Shown: positions 15,923-24,861, numbered from the stretch's first letter. The stretch is 64,000 nucleotides of DNA from JBCCGI01 sp039029355 (GCA_039029355.1 JBCCGI010000001.1:223258-287257), one strand, 5' to 3'. Program-made: numbers and translations. Notes: generated by a model from the sequence alone, not told the origin.

Positions 15923-17085
15923 CGGGCCGACGCCGCCGCGTCCCGCAGCACGTCCTCGACCAGCGGGAAGGTCGCGGCGCGCGTGAAGCCCTCGGCCTTC
16001 TTGCGGCCGGCCGCAGCGAAGCGCTCGCGCAGTGCCTCGTCGTCGAGCAGCTTGGCGATCGCCGCGCGCAGCGCGGCGTCGTCCTTGGGCGGCACGGTGA
16101 AGCCGTTGACGCCCTCTTCGACCACCTCGGGGTTGCCGCACACGCCGGTGCAGACGGCGGGCGTGCCGAGCACGGACACTTCGAGCAGCGTGTGCGACAG
16201 CCCCTCGTACTCGCTGTTCAGCACGAACACGTCCGCGGCGCGGATCCAGGTCGGGATGAGGTCGTGCGGCACGTTGCCCAAGAAGTGCGCGCGGTCGGCG
16301 ATGCCGAGGTCGGTGGCGAGCTCCTTCCAGGTCGCCTCCATGTCGCCGTCGCCCGCGATGTGCAGGTGTACGTCGGGCGGTAGCTCGGCCAGCGCGCGCA
16401 GGATGCCGTCGACGCCCTTCCACACCATCAGGCGGCAGATGGTCAGGAGGTGGCGCTGGCCCTCGGGCAACCCCAGGCGCTGCCGCGCCTCGGCGCGGGG
16501 GAGCTCGGCGTCCTCGGGGTCGACGCCGTGGTAGGCGTTGACGATGCGCACCACCTTGTCAGGCCCGACGCCGTAGCGCTGGATCGCGATCTGCCGCAGG
16601 AACTCCGAGCAGGAGATGATGCGCTGGCACCACGACCACCACCGGCGCTGAAGGCGCTGCGCCAGGCTCACCTTCCAGCCGTACGTCTTGGTGCCGAAGG
16701 TCACGATGTCGTCGCCGTCGCACCAGCCCTTGCGGTGCGAGATCTCCCAGGCGCCGTCCACCATCATGCGGATCACCGCGGGCTTGCCGCGCAGCTTGGC
16801 GGCGAGCACGTGGAGCAGCGCCAGGTGCTCCTGGACGTAGACCACGTCCACGTCCTTGGCCTCGCGCAGGACGGCGAAGAAGGCCTTCAGGTAGCGGATC
16901 GGCAGCGGCCCGCGCGGCACGGTGACCACCGGGAAGGGGTGGCCCTTCGGCTCGGGCTCGCTGCAGAACGCGACCACCTTGAGCTGGTGCTCGCGCTCCA
17001 GCAGGAAGGCCGCCAGGCTCGGCACGTAGACCGCCGGCCCGCCCAGGTCGGGCGGAAACACCGGAGAGGTGATGAGGATGCGCAC
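15919..17085 (-). CDS. Glycosyltransferase family 4
   Basis: 388 residues from the ATG at 17085. The N-terminal Rossmann half starts MRILITSPVFPPDLGGPAVY with the GG loop typical of GT4. The C-terminal half has LLTICRLMVWKGVDGILRAL (sugar-nucleotide binding), HIAGDGDMEATW, and NSEYEGLSHTLLEVSVLGTP, which contains the EGLxxxLLE signature (the Ex7E motif). It transfers a sugar from a nucleotide donor with retention of configuration; the acceptor is probably an exopolysaccharide, LPS or glycolipid. It lies 9 bases downstream of purF on the same strand. Donor and acceptor cannot be told from sequence. Confidence 0.88.
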   Translation of the reverse strand: MRILITSPVFPPDLGGPAVYVPSLAAFLLEREHQLKVVAFCSEPEPKGHPFPVVTVPRGPLPIRYLKAFFAVLREAKDVDVVYVQEHLALLHVLAAKLRGKPAVIRMMVDGAWEISHRKGWCDGDDIVTFGTKTYGWKVSLAQRLQRRWWSWCQRIISCSEFLRQIAIQRYGVGPDKVVRIVNAYHGVDPEDAELPRAEARQRLGLPEGQRHLLTICRLMVWKGVDGILRALAELPPDVHLHIAGDGDMEATWKELATDLGIADRAHFLGNVPHDLIPTWIRAADVFVLNSEYEGLSHTLLEVSVLGTPAVCTGVCGNPEVVEEGVNGFTVPPKDDAALRAAIAKLLDDEALRERFAAAGRKKAEGFTRAATFPLVEDVLRDAAASAR

Positions 17086-17094
17086 GCGCCGCGC

Positions 17095-18582
17095 TTACTC
17101 GGGGGTGAACGAGAAGATCTTCTGGCTGCTCTCGTGGCGCTCGCCCTCGATGGCTTCGAGCACTTCGCGCGTGATGTCGCCGGTCGGGTACTCGCCGGTG
17201 AAGCAGGCGTTGCAGAACTCCTTCACCTCCGGGTTGCCCCTCCGCGCGGCCTCGTTCATGCGGTCGCGCTCGAGGTACACGACGTGGTCGGAGCCGAGCG
17301 CCTCGGCCACCTCGTCGACGGTGCGGCCGCCCGCGATGAACTCGGTCTTGGTCGCCATGTCGATGCCGTAGGGGCACGGCGAGGTGAGCGGCGGGCTCGT
17401 GATCGCCATGTACACGCGCTTGGCGCCCGCCTCGCGCGCCATCTTGACGATGCGGCGCGCCGTGTTGCCGCGCACGATCGAGTCGTCGACCAGCAGGACG
17501 TTCTTGCCCTCGAACTCGAGCGGGATCGCGTTCAGCTTGCGCCGCACCGAGTTACGGCGCGACGCCTGGCTCGGCATGATGAAGGTGCGGCCGATGTAGC
17601 GGTTCTTGACCAGCCCCTCGCGATACGGCACGCCCAGCTCGGCGGCCATCGCCATCGCAGCGTCGCGCGACGAGTCGGGGATCGGGATCACGACGTCGGG
17701 CGCGGGAGCGCCGCTTTCGCGCCATTGGCGCGCGAGCTCCTGCCCGAAGCGGATGCGCGTCTTGTAGACCGAGATCTCGTCGAGCATCGAGTCCGGACGC
17801 GCGAAGTAGACCAGCTCGAACACGCACGGCCGGTGCGGCTTGGTCGTGATCTGCTTGCGGTGCAGCTCGCGCTGGTCGTCGATCAGGATCGCCTCGCCCG
17901 CCGCGATGTCGCCGACGCGCTCATAGCCGATGACGTCGAGCACGACGCTCTCGGAGGTCGCGGCATAGCACACGCCCTCGGGGGTGTCCTTCTTGCCGAG
18001 CATCGCCGGCTTGATGCCGAACGGGTCGCGGAAGGCCACCATCCCCACGTCGGGCACCAGCGCGACGACCGAGTAGGCGCCACGCACCTCGTTGAAGACC
18101 GCCTCGACGGCGCGGAAGACGTCGTCGGGCGTCACCCTCTCGCCGGGGCGGATGCGCTCGGACAGGGCGCGCGCGAAGACGTAGAGGATGACCTCGAGGT
18201 CGCAGGAGCTGTTGAGACGCGTGCAGGCGTTCCGCATCGTCATCTCCTTGAGCTCCTGGAAGTTCGTGACATTCCCGTTGTGGGCCATCGCCACGCCGAC
18301 CGGGAAGTTCACATGGAACGGCTGGGCGTCTTCATGCGAGCCGGTCCCGACCGTGGGGTAGCGCACGTGCGCCACGCCCAGGTTGCCGCACAGCCGCCCC
18401 ATGTCGGCCGCCGTGAACACGTCGCGCACCAGCCCGAAGCCCTTCCGCACGTGGAAGGTGTCGGTGAAGGTCGTGATGCCGGCGGCGTCCTGGCCGCGGT
18501 GCTGAACGGCGAGGAGCCCCTCGTAGAGCTCCGGCGCAACGTCCACGCCTTCGGGGCCGTAGATCCCGATGAATCCGCACAT
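17095..18582 (-). CDS. purF: Amidophosphoribosyltransferase
   Basis: 495 residues. The ATG at 18582 is decided by MCGFIGIYG: after Met removal Cys2 is the N-terminal nucleophile of the glutaminase. It catalyses the first step of purine synthesis, PRPP plus glutamine to 5-phosphoribosylamine. The PRPP loop is VLLVDDSIVRGNTARRIV. Cys in HRPCVFE, SPCPYGID and FCNACFTGEYPTG match the four [4Fe-4S] ligands of the Bacillus-type enzyme, but the usual short propeptide is missing. Expected feedback regulation by purine nucleotides follows from the family. The GT4 gene follows closely. Confidence 0.95.
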   Translation of the reverse strand: MCGFIGIYGPEGVDVAPELYEGLLAVQHRGQDAAGITTFTDTFHVRKGFGLVRDVFTAADMGRLCGNLGVAHVRYPTVGTGSHEDAQPFHVNFPVGVAMAHNGNVTNFQELKEMTMRNACTRLNSSCDLEVILYVFARALSERIRPGERVTPDDVFRAVEAVFNEVRGAYSVVALVPDVGMVAFRDPFGIKPAMLGKKDTPEGVCYAATSESVVLDVIGYERVGDIAAGEAILIDDQRELHRKQITTKPHRPCVFELVYFARPDSMLDEISVYKTRIRFGQELARQWRESGAPAPDVVIPIPDSSRDAAMAMAAELGVPYREGLVKNRYIGRTFIMPSQASRRNSVRRKLNAIPLEFEGKNVLLVDDSIVRGNTARRIVKMAREAGAKRVYMAITSPPLTSPCPYGIDMATKTEFIAGGRTVDEVAEALGSDHVVYLERDRMNEAARRGNPEVKEFCNACFTGEYPTGDITREVLEAIEGERHESSQKIFSFTPE

Positions 18583-18815
18583 GGAGCAGGTTGGAGAGGA
18601 GGCGAATCCGGAGGCTTCCCGGATCTGGGTAGATGGGGGCGGGTAATCCTCCACGATACGCCCGCCCCGCGGGAGGAACAACCCGGCCCGCGGGCGGTGG
18701 CCGGCGGGCGCCCGACCCGGGGTCGCCGACCGCGGCAGGAGCGGCGCAAGGCCGTCCGAACCGAACGCCCACAAACCGCGCCGCCGGCGTTGGTTACCAT
18801 ATCGGTGGACTCTCC

Positions 18816-20033
18816 ATGCCCATCCCGATGCACGACCTCCAGCGGGCGGACCGGACCCTCGGTCAGCTCGCCTGCATCGCGCTCCAGCCGGTCCGCTGGG
18901 CGCGGGCGCTCCGGCGTCGCGGGAAGCCGGTCGAGCGCGTGCTGCTGATCAAGTTCTGGGGCATCGGGAGCCTCGAGCTGCTCACCCCCGCCGTGCGCAC
19001 GCTCCGCCGGCGCCATCCGTCCGCCGAGCTGCACCTCCTGACGCTCTCGCCGAACGGGCCGTTCGTGCAGGGGCTCGGGATCTTCGACAACGTGCTGGCC
19101 TTCGACGTCTCGTCGTCGTCGTGGCTGCAGGTCTGCCGCCACATCGCCGGCCTGGTGCTCGACCTCCGGTCGCGGCGCTACGACGCGGTCTACGACTTCG
19201 AGTTCTTCACGCGCTTCTCGGCGGTGGTCTCGCTGCTGTCGGGGGCCACGGTCACGCGCGGCTTCGCCTCGCCCTCGGTCTGGCGCGGCGGATTCCATAC
19301 CGAGACGTCGCCGTTCAACCGCTACTGGCACGTCGCGCGCAACTTCCGCTGCCTGGCCGGCGGCGAGTCGGGCTTTGACGTCACGCACGACGAGCTCTCG
19401 ACCTTCCGCATCGACGCCGCCGACGAGATCGAGGCCGCCACGGTGCTCTTCGAGGCCGGCCTGGGGCCCGGCGGCCCGCTGATCGTGCTCAACCCCAACG
19501 CGGGCACGCTGTCGCTCGAGCGCCGCTGGCCGCGCAACCGCTTCGCCGAGCTGGCGCGCCGGCTGATCGTCGAGAACGGCGCCCGCGTCGTCCTGATCGG
19601 CTCCGCCGCCGAGAAGGAGTGGACCGACGACACCGCCGCGATGGTCGGCGAGGTGCCGGGCGGGCGCTTCGCCAACGTCAGCGGCAAGCTGTCGATCGGC
19701 GCTCTGCACGCGCTGCTCGACGGCGCGCACGTCTTCGTCTCGAACGACTCCGGCCCGATGCACCTGGGCTCGGCCCTCGGCACGCCGACGATCGGGCTCT
19801 TCGGCCCCGAGACGCCGATCATGTATCGGCCGCTGGGCCAGCGCGCGTCGTTCCTTTACGACCCGCCGCCGTGCAGCCCGTGCATCAACGTGCACAACAA
19901 CAAGTACACCGTCTGCTGGCGCGGGCGGCCCGAGTGCTTGATGAACCTGTCGGTCGACCGGGTGCACTCGCGGGTGCTGCTCGAGCTCGAGGCGGGCCCC
20001 AAGCCCCAGCTGCGGGAGCTGACCCGCGGATGA
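18816..20033 (+). CDS. Glycosyltransferase family 9 (heptosyltransferase-like)
   Basis: 405 residues from the ATG at 18816 (an in-frame ATG at 18828 is the alternative). RVLLIKFWGIGSLELLTPAV matches the N-terminal GT9 motif, and LIVLNPNAGTLSLERRWP plus FVSNDSGPMHLGSALGTPTIGLFG match the donor-binding half (NDSGPMHLA-type). GT9 enzymes transfer heptose or other sugars to LPS core. Four Cys near the C-terminus (PCSPCINVH, VCW, ECL) may bind a metal; similar Cys occur in some heptosyltransferases. The stop overlaps the ATG of the downstream radical SAM gene (ATGA), suggesting that both act on the same envelope glycan or lipid. Confidence 0.88.
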   Translation: MPIPMHDLQRADRTLGQLACIALQPVRWARALRRRGKPVERVLLIKFWGIGSLELLTPAVRTLRRRHPSAELHLLTLSPNGPFVQGLGIFDNVLAFDVSSSSWLQVCRHIAGLVLDLRSRRYDAVYDFEFFTRFSAVVSLLSGATVTRGFASPSVWRGGFHTETSPFNRYWHVARNFRCLAGGESGFDVTHDELSTFRIDAADEIEAATVLFEAGLGPGGPLIVLNPNAGTLSLERRWPRNRFAELARRLIVENGARVVLIGSAAEKEWTDDTAAMVGEVPGGRFANVSGKLSIGALHALLDGAHVFVSNDSGPMHLGSALGTPTIGLFGPETPIMYRPLGQRASFLYDPPPCSPCINVHNNKYTVCWRGRPECLMNLSVDRVHSRVLLELEAGPKPQLRELTRG

Positions 20034-21412
20034 GAGTGCTGCTGCTGAACCCGCCGGGCGAACGGATCTACATCCGCGACTACTTCTGCTCGAAGACGAC
20101 CAAGTCGAACTACCTCTTCCACCCGGTGGACCTGGTCGTGCTGTCGGGCACGGTGGGCGAGGAGCACGAGGTCGACGTGCTCGACTGCATGGCTGAGCGG
20201 CTCGATCCCGACGCCGCGCGCGCCCGCATCGACGCCTTCGCGCCCGACGTGGTCGTGTCGCTGGTGGGCTCGGTGTCGTGGAGCGAGGACCGCGTCTTCC
20301 TCGCCGACCAGCAAGCAGCGGGGCGCCGGATCCTGGCGCTGGGCGACGTGCTGCACGAGGCCAGCGAGCGCCGCATGGCCCAGGAGCCCTGGCTCGAGGC
20401 CGTCCTGCACGTCTTCTCGAACCGCGACGTGCTGCACTACCTGCGCGGCGAGCTCGACGCCGTCGAGGATATGACCGTGCGCGACGCCGCCGGCGCCCCC
20501 GAGCGGCTGCTGCGGGTCGAGCGCCGCCACCGCAAGGGCGAGCTGCGCGTCCCGCGCCCGCGCCACGAGCTGTTCCCCGACGGCTACCACTTCTCGTTCG
20601 CCAAGCGCGAGCGCTTCGCGACGGTGCTGACCGACTACGGCTGCCCGTACCCCTGCACCTTCTGCGTCATCGGCACGCTGGGCTACCAGACGCGCCCGGT
20701 CGAGGACGTCCTGGAAGAGGTCGACGACCTGCGCGCGCGCGGCGTCAACGAGATCTTCTTCATGGATCAGACCTTCGGCGTGCAGCGCGACCGCGCGCTC
20801 GAGCTCTGCCACGCCTTCGAGCAGCGCGGCGACCTCTCCTGGACCGCCTTCACGCGCCCCGACACCGGCGACGACCAGCTCCTGGCCGCCATGCGCCGCG
20901 CCGGCTGCCACACCGTGATCCTGGGCGTCGAGTCGGCCGAGGACGACGTGCTAGAGGCCTACCGCAAGGGCTACGTCGCCGACGCGGTCCGCGACGGCTT
21001 CCGCCGCGCGAAGCGGCACGGCCTGCGCACGGTCGGCACCTTCATCATCGGGCTCCCCGAGGAGACCGAGGAGTCGCTGACCAAGACCCTGGAGCTCGCC
21101 GTCGAGCTCGACATGGACTTCATGAGCCTCAACATGGCCGTCCCGCGCTTCGGCACGCCCTTCCGGGCGCGCGCCATCGAGCTGGGGCTGGCCGCCGAGG
21201 ACGACCTCGAGATGGACCAGGGCGGCGAGGATGCGTTCCTCCCGACCAGCACGCTCGACCGCGGGCGTATGCTCGCGCTCAAGAAGCGCATGGTGCGCCG
21301 CTTCTACCTGCGGCCCTCGTACCTGTGGAAGCGGCTCAAGAACGCGTCGTCGCTATACGAGCTGCGCGCGCAGGCTCGCGAAGGGCTCGCGCTCCTGCGG
21401 CGGAACGTGTAG
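20030..21412 (+). CDS. B12-binding-domain radical SAM enzyme
   Basis: 460 residues from the ATG at 20030 (ATGA overlap). The first 150 residues are a cobalamin-binding-type domain starting MRVLLLNPPGERIYI. The radical SAM core has TDYGCPYPCTFCVIGTLGY (CxxxCxxC), then IFFMDQTFGVQRDR, HTVILGVESAEDDVLEAY and TVGTFIIGLPEETEES, all conserved strand motifs of the BchE/HpnJ-like group. The C-terminal 60 residues are basic and helical (YLRPSYLWKRLKNA), suggesting membrane contact as in lipid-modifying members. Coupling with a GT9 gene suggests a lipid or sugar substrate, but this is inference. Confidence 0.87.
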   Translation: MRVLLLNPPGERIYIRDYFCSKTTKSNYLFHPVDLVVLSGTVGEEHEVDVLDCMAERLDPDAARARIDAFAPDVVVSLVGSVSWSEDRVFLADQQAAGRRILALGDVLHEASERRMAQEPWLEAVLHVFSNRDVLHYLRGELDAVEDMTVRDAAGAPERLLRVERRHRKGELRVPRPRHELFPDGYHFSFAKRERFATVLTDYGCPYPCTFCVIGTLGYQTRPVEDVLEEVDDLRARGVNEIFFMDQTFGVQRDRALELCHAFEQRGDLSWTAFTRPDTGDDQLLAAMRRAGCHTVILGVESAEDDVLEAYRKGYVADAVRDGFRRAKRHGLRTVGTFIIGLPEETEESLTKTLELAVELDMDFMSLNMAVPRFGTPFRARAIELGLAAEDDLEMDQGGEDAFLPTSTLDRGRMLALKKRMVRRFYLRPSYLWKRLKNASSLYELRAQAREGLALLRRNV

Positions 21413-21415
21413 AGC

Positions 21416-23299
21416 TCAGTCGGTCTCCCACGAGTCGCTCTCCATCGGATAGCACAGGTACTCGCGCGAGCGTCCCGCCGAGGGGTTGTAGAGGTAGACG
21501 TCGTCGTAGCCGACGACGCGGGCGTGGCCGATCACGTCGACCAGCTCGGCGGCCGTGGTGTCGGCGGGAAGGCGCAGGCGCAGGGGGAAGTCGCGGCCCT
21601 TGGCGTGCAGTTCATCGAGGTGTTCCATCGCGCGCCCCAAACTGACGCCGATCACGGTGCCGAGCCGGAACTGCGCCAGCCGCGAGCGGCTGTCGCGGGT
21701 GAGCTGCAGGTTCACCGTCTCGACCGGCTCCGTCGGTACGCGCGGGAGCGTGATGGGCAGGTAGCCCTCGTCCCCCTCGGGCGTAAGGACGGCGACCCGG
21801 TAGCGGTGGATGGCCACACCCGGCTGCGCTCCCGCCCGAATCACCTCGAGCAGCGCCCGGTACGGCGCGCCCGGCTTCAATCGCAGCAGCACGGCGGCCT
21901 CCGGCACTTCGGGGCTGGTCCGCCGCGACGGGTCGTAGGGCACCTTGGAGCTGGTCGTCGCGACGGCCTCGAGCACGCGGGCAAGCCGCGCGAAGGACTC
22001 CTGGTTGTCGAAGTCGGGGCCGTGCAGCGACTCGCCGTCGTGCCGGATCTCGCCGCCTTCGGCGACCTCGAGCACGAGGCTCGCGGCGTCGTTCGGGTCG
22101 AGCGCCTCGGCGACCGGGCTCCTGGGGAGCGGGTCCGGTGCGACCGCCTTGGCGATGGCCACGGGCCGCGCCCGGGTGGGCGAGACCGAGACGTCGACCG
22201 GCGCGTAGGCCAGCAGCCAGAGGACTCCGAAGATGAGCAGCGCTCCCAGCGGCACGAGGATGGCGGGGATCACGATCCACGGGAGCCAGGAATCGCTGGT
22301 GGCGGGCTTCGCGGGCTCGCCTGTGGACATCGCGTCGGCCGTGGCCGGCGCCGCGCGCCCCTCGACGAGGTCGACGTCGGTGCGGATCTCGGACGCCCGC
22401 TGATAGCGGCGTTCGGGCTCGCTCTCGAGCGCACGCAACACGACGCGGTCGAGCCGCACGTCGACCTCGACCTTCTGCGAAGGCGGCTGGAAGCGGCCGA
22501 CGGGGAGCTCGCCCGTCAGGAGCTCGTAGAAGACCACGCCGAGCGAGTAGATGTCGGCGCGCTGGTCGACCTCGGGCGAGCCGCCGAGCTGCTCGGGGGC
22601 CATGTAGTGCGGCGTGCCCATCACCTGGCGGCTGCGCGTAAGGCGCTCGGCCGGCGCCGCCTTGCCCACGAGCTTGGCCAGCCCGAAGTCCAGGATCTTC
22701 ACCCGTCCCGCCGCGTCGATGAGGATGTTCTCGGGCTTGATGTCGCGGTGCACCACACCCTCGGAGTGGGCGAACTCGAGCGCGTCGCAGATCTGCCGCA
22801 CGATCGCCAGCGCCTGCGGCGCGTCGACCTCGCCGCCGCGGATCAGCTCGCGCAGGCTGGCTCCATCGGCCAGCTCCATCGCGATGAACCAGTAGGGCCC
22901 CGCCTGCCCCACCTCGTGCACCGTGACAAGGTTGGGGTGATCGAGCCGCGCCAGCGCCCGCGCCTCACGGGTGAAGCGCGCGGCGAACGACGGGTCCTCG
23001 GCGGCGTCGATCCCCAGGATCTTGAGCGCGATGGGCCGCTCCAGGCCGCGCTGTACGGCGCGGTAGACGATGCCCATGCCGCCCCGGCCGATCAGGGCCT
23101 CGATCTCGAGGTTCGGAAAGTGCGGCGCGAGCTCGTCGACCGCCGGCGGCGGCTCGCCGGCGTGGAAGCCGCCCTCGCCCGAAGCGACGCTGTCCTCCGC
23201 CGCCATCGCCGCCTCGACCAGGCACCTCGGGCACAGCCCGCCGGGCGTTTCAACCGGCGGGAGTCCCGCTCCACAGCGTTCGCATAGGGTCTTCATCAC
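21416..23299 (-). CDS. Transmembrane Ser/Thr protein kinase with zinc ribbon and ExbD-like C-terminus
   Basis: 627 residues from the ATG at 23299. An N-terminal zinc ribbon (C6xxC9 and C23xxC26) precedes a full Hanks-type kinase domain (about 65-310): GRGGMGIVYR P-loop, K93, E112, HRDIKPEN with D186, DFG at 204, and GTPHYMAPEQ. One transmembrane helix lies at about 339-364. The external part (370-627) contains two segments shaped like ExbD/TolR periplasmic domains: EVAEGGEIRHDGESL ... APYRALLEVIRAGAQPGV (about 407-504) and LRLPADTTAAELVDVIGHAR (about 526-605). It is divergent from an ECF sigma gene 62 bases away, so the kinase probably controls that sigma factor. The external ligand is unknown. 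Confidence 0.85.
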   Translation of the reverse strand: MMKTLCERCGAGLPPVETPGGLCPRCLVEAAMAAEDSVASGEGGFHAGEPPPAVDELAPHFPNLEIEALIGRGGMGIVYRAVQRGLERPIALKILGIDAAEDPSFAARFTREARALARLDHPNLVTVHEVGQAGPYWFIAMELADGASLRELIRGGEVDAPQALAIVRQICDALEFAHSEGVVHRDIKPENILIDAAGRVKILDFGLAKLVGKAAPAERLTRSRQVMGTPHYMAPEQLGGSPEVDQRADIYSLGVVFYELLTGELPVGRFQPPSQKVEVDVRLDRVVLRALESEPERRYQRASEIRTDVDLVEGRAAPATADAMSTGEPAKPATSDSWLPWIVIPAILVPLGALLIFGVLWLLAYAPVDVSVSPTRARPVAIAKAVAPDPLPRSPVAEALDPNDAASLVLEVAEGGEIRHDGESLHGPDFDNQESFARLARVLEAVATTSSKVPYDPSRRTSPEVPEAAVLLRLKPGAPYRALLEVIRAGAQPGVAIHRYRVAVLTPEGDEGYLPITLPRVPTEPVETVNLQLTRDSRSRLAQFRLGTVIGVSLGRAMEHLDELHAKGRDFPLRLRLPADTTAAELVDVIGHARVVGYDDVYLYNPSAGRSREYLCYPMESDSWETD

Positions 23300-23361
23300 C
23301 CACCCCAGAAGCGGGAGGCGGCTTAGGTTACAGGCGCCGCGATGATTTTCCGCGGCTTAGG

Positions 23362-24093
23362 ATGGGAGCGGTGACCGTCGACGAGAGCTTCCTGACGACC
23401 CGCTGGAGCGTGGTCCTCGCCGTAGGCGACCCCGACCCCGCGTCCGCGCGGGACGCGTTGCTGAGCCTGTGCGAGGGCTACTGGTACCCGGTCTACGCCT
23501 ACATCCGGCGGCGCGGCTCCGGGGCCGACGAGGCCGCCGACCTGACCCAGGGCTTCTTCGCCCGCTTGGTCGAGAAGCGTGACCTGGGCGGAGCCTCGCC
23601 CGAGCGCGGGCGCTTCCGCGCCTTCCTGCTGGCCGCGGTCCGCAACTTCATGGCGAACGAACGCGACCGCGCGGCGGCCGCGAAGCGCGGGGGCGGCGTG
23701 ACCCCGCTCTCCTTCGACTTCGAGGGCGCCGACACGCGCTACGCGCTCGAGCCGGCCGACGAGCGCACGCCCGAGCACGTGTTCGAGCGCAGCTGGGCGC
23801 TGGCGCTGCTCGACCGCGCCTACGAGGCTCTGCGGAGCGACTACGAGGCGTCGGGCCGCGGCGAGATCTTCGACGCGTTGAAAGAAGCGCTCCAGGGGAG
23901 CGCACCGGCGCGCCCTTACGCCGAGCTCGCGGGCGAGACCGGGATGACCGTCGCCGCGGTCAAGGTCGCCGTGCACCGGCTGCGCCGGCGCTGGAAGGAG
24001 CGGCTGCGCGCCGAAATCGCCGGCACGGTGTCGACCGACGAAGAGGCCGAGGCCGAGCTGGGGGCGCTCTTCGAGGCGCTCTCGCGCGGCTAG
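23362..24093 (+). CDS. ECF sigma factor of the kinase-associated type
   Basis: 243 residues from the ATG at 23362. The features TTRWSVVLAV, YWYPVYAYIRRRG, ADLTQGFFARL and ERGRFRAFLLAAVRNFM are the region 2 hallmarks of a distinctive ECF group often encoded beside Ser/Thr kinases in Planctomycetota, Acidobacteriota and Myxococcota. KRGGG and PYAELAGETGMTVAAVKVAVHRLRRRW (region 4 HTH) complete it. No anti-sigma gene is adjacent; the divergent kinase at 21416-23299 probably activates it by phosphorylation, as shown for related factors in other bacteria. No GGAAC-type promoter precedes it, in contrast with the two other ECF genes here. Confidence 0.85.
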   Translation: MGAVTVDESFLTTRWSVVLAVGDPDPASARDALLSLCEGYWYPVYAYIRRRGSGADEAADLTQGFFARLVEKRDLGGASPERGRFRAFLLAAVRNFMANERDRAAAAKRGGGVTPLSFDFEGADTRYALEPADERTPEHVFERSWALALLDRAYEALRSDYEASGRGEIFDALKEALQGSAPARPYAELAGETGMTVAAVKVAVHRLRRRWKERLRAEIAGTVSTDEEAEAELGALFEALSRG

Positions 24094-24102
24094 CGCAGCC
24101 CG

Positions 24103-24741
24103 CTACTTCGCCTCGATCCGGTAGGCGCAGCTCAGGTCGCCGTCGAGCAGGTACTCCGTGCGCACGACCTCGACGCCCGGCCCGAGCACGCGGCGGAAGA
24201 GGCTCAGCTCGCCGGCGCACAGCCCGACGCAGGCCTCGGCGGCCACGCAGATCGGGCAGTGGTGCTCGACCAGCCGGAAGCCGTCGCCGGCGCGCGACCA
24301 CTCGGCCAGATAGCCCTCCTCGCGGCGAATGGCGGTCAGCGCGGCCACCTTGTCGCCGAGCGGCGCCGCGGGCGGCGGCATGCGCGCCGCGTAGTCCTTG
24401 GCCTGCGCCGCGGTGCGGCGGTCGATCAGGCGCTTCACGCCCGCGTCGCCGAAGGCCTCGCGGGCGGCGTCGATCAGGCCCACGGTCAGCTCGGCGTGGC
24501 TGTTCGGGAAGCGCTCGTCGGCCGCCTGGGTCACGCGCCACTCGCGCCGCGGGCGCCCGACCTGGCCGGCAAGGTCCTCGAAGTCGACCAGGCCCTCGCC
24601 GGCGAGCTTCGACAGGTGCTGGCGCGCCGCCGTGCTGGTGACACCCAGACGACGGGCGAGCTGTGCAGCCGTTTGGGGCCCCTTGGTCTTCAGGTGGAAC
24701 AGGAGCTTCTCACGGGGCCCCGCCGAGCTCGGAGGTCGCAT
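24103..24741 (-). CDS. SufR-like HTH regulator with C-terminal Cys cluster
   Basis: 212 residues. I chose the ATG at 24741, not the in-frame ATG at 24792: the 17 codons between them have G/C in only 6 third positions, unlike real coding sequence here, and contain an inverted repeat. GPQTAAQLARRLGVTSTAARQHLSKL is an ArsR/DeoR-type winged HTH. The C-terminal CPICVAAEACVGLCAGELSL (Cx2Cx5Cx3C) followed by LDGDLSCAYRI resembles the Fe-S binding region of SufR-type repressors. Probably senses iron-sulfur or redox state; the target may be itself and the divergent VOC gene. No suf genes are in the window. Confidence 0.75.
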   Translation of the reverse strand: MRPPSSAGPREKLLFHLKTKGPQTAAQLARRLGVTSTAARQHLSKLAGEGLVDFEDLAGQVGRPRREWRVTQAADERFPNSHAELTVGLIDAAREAFGDAGVKRLIDRRTAAQAKDYAARMPPPAAPLGDKVAALTAIRREEGYLAEWSRAGDGFRLVEHHCPICVAAEACVGLCAGELSLFRRVLGPGVEVVRTEYLLDGDLSCAYRIEAK

Positions 24742-24756
24742 TCGCCCAGCGTAAGC

Positions 24757-24780
24757 CACTTCAGCTCGATTTCCGAAGTG
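24757..24780. promoter_or_regulatory. Inverted repeat, candidate operator between regulator and VOC gene
   Basis: CACTTC (24757-24762) and GAAGTG (24775-24780) form a perfect 6-base inverted repeat with a 12-base spacer, inside an unusually AT-rich 120-base divergent intergenic region. It lies 16 bases upstream of the chosen regulator start, so autoregulation is plausible. Confidence 0.45.
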
Positions 24781-24861
24781 ATTTGTTGCCATATCCTCGC
24801 CCTCGACTCGCAGGCCGGAACATAAAGCAAGCACCGACTTTCTTTTTCCAAGGAGCCCAGC

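Noticed and set aside
12824..16423. 1199-codon minus-strand open frame
   Set aside because: It crosses the SGNH hydrolase and the two sulfatase-fold genes in other frames and is Arg/Ala/Gly-rich low-complexity sequence, a typical shadow in a 70% G+C genome.
16450..18948. 832-codon plus-strand open frame
   Set aside because: Antisense to the GT4 gene and purF, whose motifs are unmistakable; no family motif in this frame.
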